Notes under the pieces: generated by a model | Databases searched by the model: none | Told to the model about the DNA's origin: nothing | Seen by the model: only the letters and a program-made list of their open reading frames with translations | Position numbers and translations under genes: made by a program | Part shown: in pieces, positions 59,511-64,000 of the stretch | How positions within the stretch are numbered: the stretch's first letter is position 1 | How the letters are laid out: each line of letters starts with the position of its first letter | Assembly (NCBI RefSeq): GCF_040802235.1 | Contig: NC_133158.1 | Coordinates: forward strand, 22,509,001-22,573,000 | Direction of reading: 5' to 3' | Source: Manis javanica | Taxonomy: Eukaryota; Chordata; Mammalia; Pholidota; Manidae | DNA length: 64,000 bases

Positions 59511-61649
59511 TAGTGTTGCATTTTTTGGAAGTGCTTCCTACTTGCCTCTGTTGAGTTGCCTGCTCTTCCATCTCACTATAGAATTCTGAGACCAGAAATG
59601 CTGTTGGATTTATTCAAGTTATATCACGGATTACAAGCCATGGCAGACTGTCTCTGAGCCTGGGTCAGTGTTATTTTTTCATTGGGCCGTCTGCCCTTGG
59701 GGAAGCTCTGCAGAAGGCACAGCTCCTTCCATCTAAGTATGGTTTTCCACATCCTCCCATTGTTCTCTCCCTGTTGTTAACAGCTCACAGTACTCTTGCC
59801 TAGATCTGGATGCAAATTAGGATTACAGTTTTGTCCCAAGTCACCCAAATTTAGAGGTTGCAAAATACAAAGGAGTGCTTTTAAGATCCAGTGCACGTTT
59901 TATCCTGTGTGGCTCTATGAGAGTTAGTTAATTTCTCTGAGCATTACTTTTTTTTCTTGGTAACGTAAAAAATTTAAATGAGACATTTTATTTGAGAAAG
60001 CAGCTTTCATGCTATGTATCACTTTACAAAAGGGAGTACTAGTTAAATCAACATGTGTTCCAGGTATTGGAAGGCAGCTATCTTGTTAGTAAGAAGGCAG
60101 AAAGCAGACACAAAGTGCGGGAAATCTGAGATAATATCTTAGTACCCTGCCCTTGGAGAAGTGTCTTATTCAGGTCAGTAGGTGAAATTATTTTGCCTGC
60201 AGATGCTATCTGTTGAGGCAACAGAATGTGTCCAGCTTGTAGCCATGTCCCATGCTACAGCATCACTCCTCTCTGGGTCTGAGTATTTCATGAGAATAGC
60301 ACAGCCTCTACAAAAAAGCAAAATCTGCATTTCTGCAATGTCAGACAGCCAAGGAATGGGGCCCTTAAGCAATAGAGGTGGAATGGCATTCTTTGTTTGC
60401 AAATGAGTGATTTTTTTCTTTCTTCTTTTTATTTTTATTATTTTCAAAATTCTGTCCTCCCAATAGCACAGGAATTTCCCAGAGTTTTGCTGCAACAGTG
60501 TTGACAGGCAACTGCATTTTCCTCCCAAGACAACTCCTATTTCCATGAGGTCAGGGCTGCCAATGGGAGCACATACCAGGGGACAGGTTGATGGAAGAGA
60601 AGGCAAAAGGTCCAATCGTCCAGGGGCTGGGGCTTGTGAACCTTAGCCAAAGAGAACAGAATGGAATCAGTGTCGATCCTTCTATGAGTACTCACTGTTT
60701 TTTTCCCCTTTTCCTTCCTTAATGGATAGCCTTGGAAGAAAGTGTGTTCTTTCTCAGCAGAGAGCTTACGACTGCATAGTTTTAATGCATTCAAGGCAAT
60801 ATGAATATAGAGATATTATTTTAGTAATTCTTTTCCAGGTAGGTCAGAAAATTTAAATGTCTATGGATTAAAAAATAAAGATATGCCATTGTATGTGGTT
60901 AGAAAATCACTGATTGGCATGAAAGCAATTAATATCCAGTCAATTTTCCCAATCAGTTTTGCAGGCAAGAGGAATTTTAGAAATGTAATCCCTTACATAT
61001 ATCTTGGGCTTTTTCTAATTTAGAGGACTCTTTAAAAACCTTTATTTAGTTGAGTTCTACAAAACCATTGATTAGGAGCAACCGGTAGGGTAGGAATTAC
61101 TTTTCCAGTATTTGCCATGAGCCACCTGAGAACCAAGGTTACAAGGCTTACTTCGATTACCTCACTAACTGTTGGCAGAGTAGGGACTCTAAGACCTTTG
61201 TATTTCTGGTCCCAGGGTCTTTCCTTGGATCAACTTTTCCCAAAGTGTGCTCTATGGAACATTCCTTATAGGAAAAGCACTGCAGAAAACAGAATCCCAG
61301 GAACTTGGAAGTCTGAGAATCCGTATGTACTAGGCCCTTCTCTTTAGGTTTTCTAGTGTACGTTAGGATAATAGATACATTGAGACATCTTTAAGGAAAT
61401 GCTTTTTTCTCCTTATTTAACTGCACTTTACATAGTATTTGACTGCATGCTAATTTTTCTAAACCCCCAAAAAGCACACTGTGGGAACCCTTGCCTGGTC
61501 CCAGATAGCTTTTAACAGTTCAGCTTATTTACAATGGAGGAATCTGCCATTTGCAGCTCTAGTAAACAAGATGTTTCTTTTTCAATGCTCAGAAGTTTGA
61601 ACTGAATATTCCAGGGCCAGCTTTTGGTAAAATCATAAGATTGGCCATA
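59511..61649. other. Unassigned sequence
   Basis: Nothing recognised with confidence. A 146-codon minus frame (60175-60615) and an overlapping plus frame (60182-60406) show no domain, signal or repeat identity. Confidence 0.35.
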
Positions 61650-61870
61650 GTGATGGAAAGCATAGGCTTAGGTTTAGAACAGATCCTGGTCTGATAAGGG
61701 ACTTCTTCCACTTACTAGCTGGCTCACTTTGTCCAATTACTGGCCCCACTCAGCTTCAGTATCCTCCCCTGTAAAATAATTTACACAACTTACAGGACTG
61801 CTCTGAAGATTAAATAAGATAATATATATGTAATCCTTATCATAGAGCCTGGTACCTGACCTGTATACAA
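61650..61870 (+). repeat. MIR SINE
   Basis: 'agcataggcttaggtttaga', 'cacttactagctggctcact', 'cagcttcagtatcctcccct', 'gtaaaataatttacac', 'gctctgaagattaaataaga' and 'agagcctggtacctgac' follow MIR in plus orientation. Confidence 0.88.
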
Positions 61871-62549
61871 AATAATCATGTTATTAGTATTATTTTTGTT
61901 ATCATCCCTTTCAGCCAGCCTTCTAGTAGCTTATTTTTTCTCTTCCTCCTATTTCTCTATCCTGCACACAATCTGAAAGGAGTCTGCCTCCAGCTATCTC
62001 ATCTTGCCAGTGTAGGGCAGAGATGGCAAATATGCTGCCTTCAGAGACCAGGCAGGGGACAAGAATGTGAGCTGGATCTTAACACAGTTGGTGTTCCCCC
62101 ATACTAAGGTACAGGGTGACAGAGGGCCAAGCATTCCTGATGCTTATTGCCATTAATACATTTTTGTCACATTGTCACTGTGTGGAAATGTGGAATCAGT
62201 GATGCCAAAACTTCAGATATTTAAAGAGAAGCCAGAACATTCATTTTTGCATGGGTTTCCCAATTTTTAAATCTAGCTTTTGGACCACCACCTAATGACC
62301 CCAGATCCAGAGGATTTTTGGCTTCCTTCTCTTATATAGAAATAAAAAAGCTACAAGTTTAGGAGGGCTTAAGGGAACAACCAGTTTTCCCTTCTCCTTG
62401 ATGCAAAAATGCCCTCTAAATATGCCAGAAAGGGTATAATTTCGCTATTCCTTGTGTACTCCTAGTCATGAAGACCTTGATATCTCATGAAGAAACCATT
62501 TCATAGGAATATTGTGTTGAATATTTCCCTTTCTGCTCCGTCTTTGCTT
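61871..62549. other. Unassigned sequence
   Basis: Nothing recognised. Confidence 0.4.
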
Positions 62550-63014
62550 GGTTCCCTGTTCTGCCACCCAATAGCAGTCACTGCTGCCTCCTCCTGCCAC
62601 TTGTGCCACTGGTCCCCAAAGCGGCCCAGGACCCCCCCCTCCTGTCTCCTTCCCTCCTTCACGAGCTACTCGCCCTCCTCTCCAGGCCCCAGGCCCAAGG
62701 CACCGGCCACCATGTGTCCCTTCCCCATCTCCTGCCCCAGCCCGGCAGAGATCCCTGTGCTATGCCTGCCCAGCCCCAGGAGGCCCAGTAAAATCTACCT
62801 CATGTGGTGAGTTGTCCTTGGCACAGCACACAGCACAGGGAGAGGGGGCTGTAGGCTCCCAGAAGCAGGCGGCCAGAGGACAGTGCCAACAACTCTGCAT
62901 GGTGGGCAGGGAGCAGGAAGACAGACAGCGGCTGCCACTTGCCCCAGCCTCCCCGTGCTCAGGAGGGAGTGACCAATAAAATCCTATCATCTCTCAAAAA
63001 AAAAAAAAAAAAAA
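62550..63014 (+). pseudogene. Polyadenylated retrocopy of an unidentified GC-rich transcript
   Basis: A GC-rich, Pro/Ser-coding island in AT-rich DNA that ends with a canonical signal AATAAA (62975-62980), 15 bases of spacer and a 19-base A-run (62996-63014). This is the signature of an mRNA reverse-transcribed and inserted by L1 machinery. A plus-strand frame (62487-62810) crosses the proposed left edge and ends in the middle at TGA; no ATG-plus-domain combination identifies the parent gene, so the body may be mostly 3' UTR. The left edge is set by composition and is uncertain. A convincing target-site duplication was not found: only 'tctttg' is shared (62541 and 63016). Alternatives: an unusual SINE or a real terminal exon. 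Confidence 0.65.
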
Positions 63015-63015
63015 C

Positions 63016-63240
63016 TCTTTGTGCACAAAATCTCATTGAATCTTCATATAAACTCCAAGCAGTAGGTACTACTTTATCCATTATAATTTTCATAAAATTG
63101 AGGCTCTCTAGAGAGTCTGTTTTACTTCCCCTAAAGTCACAAAGCTATTAATATTAAGTAGCTGTAGGTTTTGAGATAGAAACCCAGGCTGTCTAGGTTT
63201 CAAAGAGAGTGCACTTAACCACTGGCTAAACAATTCTTCT
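63016..63240 (-). repeat. MIR SINE
   Basis: Antisense MIR directly right of the retrocopy's A-run: 'aatctcattgaatcttcata', 'gcagtaggtactactttatc', 'aaaattgaggctct', 'ttccctaaagtcacaaagct' (approximate), 'gatagaaacccaggctgtct' and 'gtgcacttaaccactggcta'. The retrocopy may have landed at the MIR's edge. Confidence 0.88.
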
Positions 63241-64000
63241 TGTTAAAATACTCTGGGCTTTGGTAAGCTAAAATTTGCTGCCCTGAAATGTCTGACCTTT
63301 GGTTCCAGTTTTGTTCTCCTGAGACACAAATAATAAGTCTAATCCTTCTCCCACAAGACAGCCCTTCACTTATTTGAAGATGGCTCTACTCTGCCTGCTA
63401 AAGCCTCTCTTCCCCAGACTAAACATACTCATTTCTTTTCACTGACCCTCAATCTTCTAGCCACTTCATCATCCCTGCCCTGCTCCCCAGGAGAGGGTTC
63501 CAATTTGTCAAAATTTCTCTTAAGCCATGATGTTTAGAAGAGAATACAATCCTCCTATGTGGTTACACAGTACAGGTTAAGACAAAATAGCACCTCCCTT
63601 ATTTTGGTCCTTATGCTTTTATTAATAGAACCTCACTTACTTCTGATTTTGGCAACTGCATCAAAAGATAAGCAAATATTGAATGTTGGATTAGAATCAC
63701 TGCACGTGTGTGTGTTTTTCTTAACTTGAACAATTGTAAAGTCATTTGATCCCACCCCACTCCCATTCTGAACAAGTAGAGAATTTTTTTAAACCTAAGC
63801 ATAAAACTTAGTATATATTCTTATTAAATACCACCTTATTAGATATAGGAACTTTTTTGGCCTATGATGATCTGTTTTGTTTTGTTTTTCTTTAATTTGA
63901 TAAATGTAGCAAAACAGAAAAAAAGAAAAAAAAATTCCCAGTCCATCTGTTTTTAAGCACGTAAAGAAGTATCTTTTCCTCTGGTGCTCCCCCCATAGTT
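63241..64000. other. Unassigned sequence
   Basis: Nothing recognised to the end of the window. Confidence 0.4.

Noticed and set aside
60175-60615. 146-codon minus frame, one of the longest outside known repeats
   Set aside because: No recognisable domain, no start context or splice structure, and it contains a low-complexity Lys/Ile stretch from A/T-rich DNA. Kept only as unassigned sequence.
1-64000. CRISPR array, tRNA, rRNA, bacterial operon or prophage features
   Set aside because: No direct-repeat/spacer pattern, no cloverleaf or rRNA core sequence was seen, and the abundance of L1, MIR, L2 and LTR elements shows this is mammalian DNA.

Overview
The window is nuclear DNA from a placental mammal. 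It is AT-rich and contains no convincing intact host protein-coding gene. It is a gene-poor interval, intergenic or deep intronic, built from old unique-looking sequence and layers of transposable elements: LINE-1 (L1) of several ages, an ERV-L-like provirus, LTR fragments, MIR and L2 relics, DNA-transposon relics and microsatellites. I noticed no primate Alu, rodent B1/B2, ruminant, carnivore CAN or equid SINEs in 64 kb; every SINE I recognise is an ancient MIR. The young L1s share a distinctive 3' UTR. This points to a lineage without a busy recent SINE. Pholidota would fit, but I cannot prove the species from this sequence.

Layout. 1-4.9 kb: weakly retroelement-like sequence with an exact 108-bp tandem duplication (3534-3749) and a small inverted-repeat DNA transposon (4461-4594). 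4.9-5.5 kb: a 5'-truncated minus-strand L1 with target-site duplication. 5.5-18.2 kb: mostly unassigned sequence with three MIRs, an old L1 (9.25-10.8 kb), microsatellites and an unexplained less AT-rich stretch at 12.6-13.0 kb. 18.2-19.1 kb: a second minus L1 whose tail has become a (TTA)n array. 19.1-36.7 kb: long AT-rich stretches with scattered L2, MIR and one old L1. 36.7-39.5 kb: a nest in which an old plus-strand L1 3' end is split by a minus-strand element carrying an L1 5' UTR, ORF1 and only the start of ORF2 (HAL1-like). 40.6-43.9 kb: an LTR, an internally deleted L1 and a MER5A-like element.

44.7-51.9 kb is the most structured locus. A minus-strand L1 with a 17-bp target-site duplication was later split by a plus-strand ERV-L-like provirus (45519-50574). 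The provirus has two LTRs, gag remnants, a protease motif, a reverse transcriptase lacking its catalytic palm, an RNase H remnant, an integrase core with an open 191-codon frame and intact DD(35)E spacing, a short membrane-segment frame and a polypurine tract.

51.9-64 kb: mostly unassigned sequence with MIR and L2 relics, an LTR-like block (55.86-56.37 kb) and a GC-rich polyadenylated retrocopy of an unidentified transcript (about 62550-63014).

Nothing here works as an operon or pathway. The logic is stratigraphic: nested insertions give a relative order of retrotransposition. Assignments come from recognising family-typical sequence by eye, so boundaries of old repeats are approximate.
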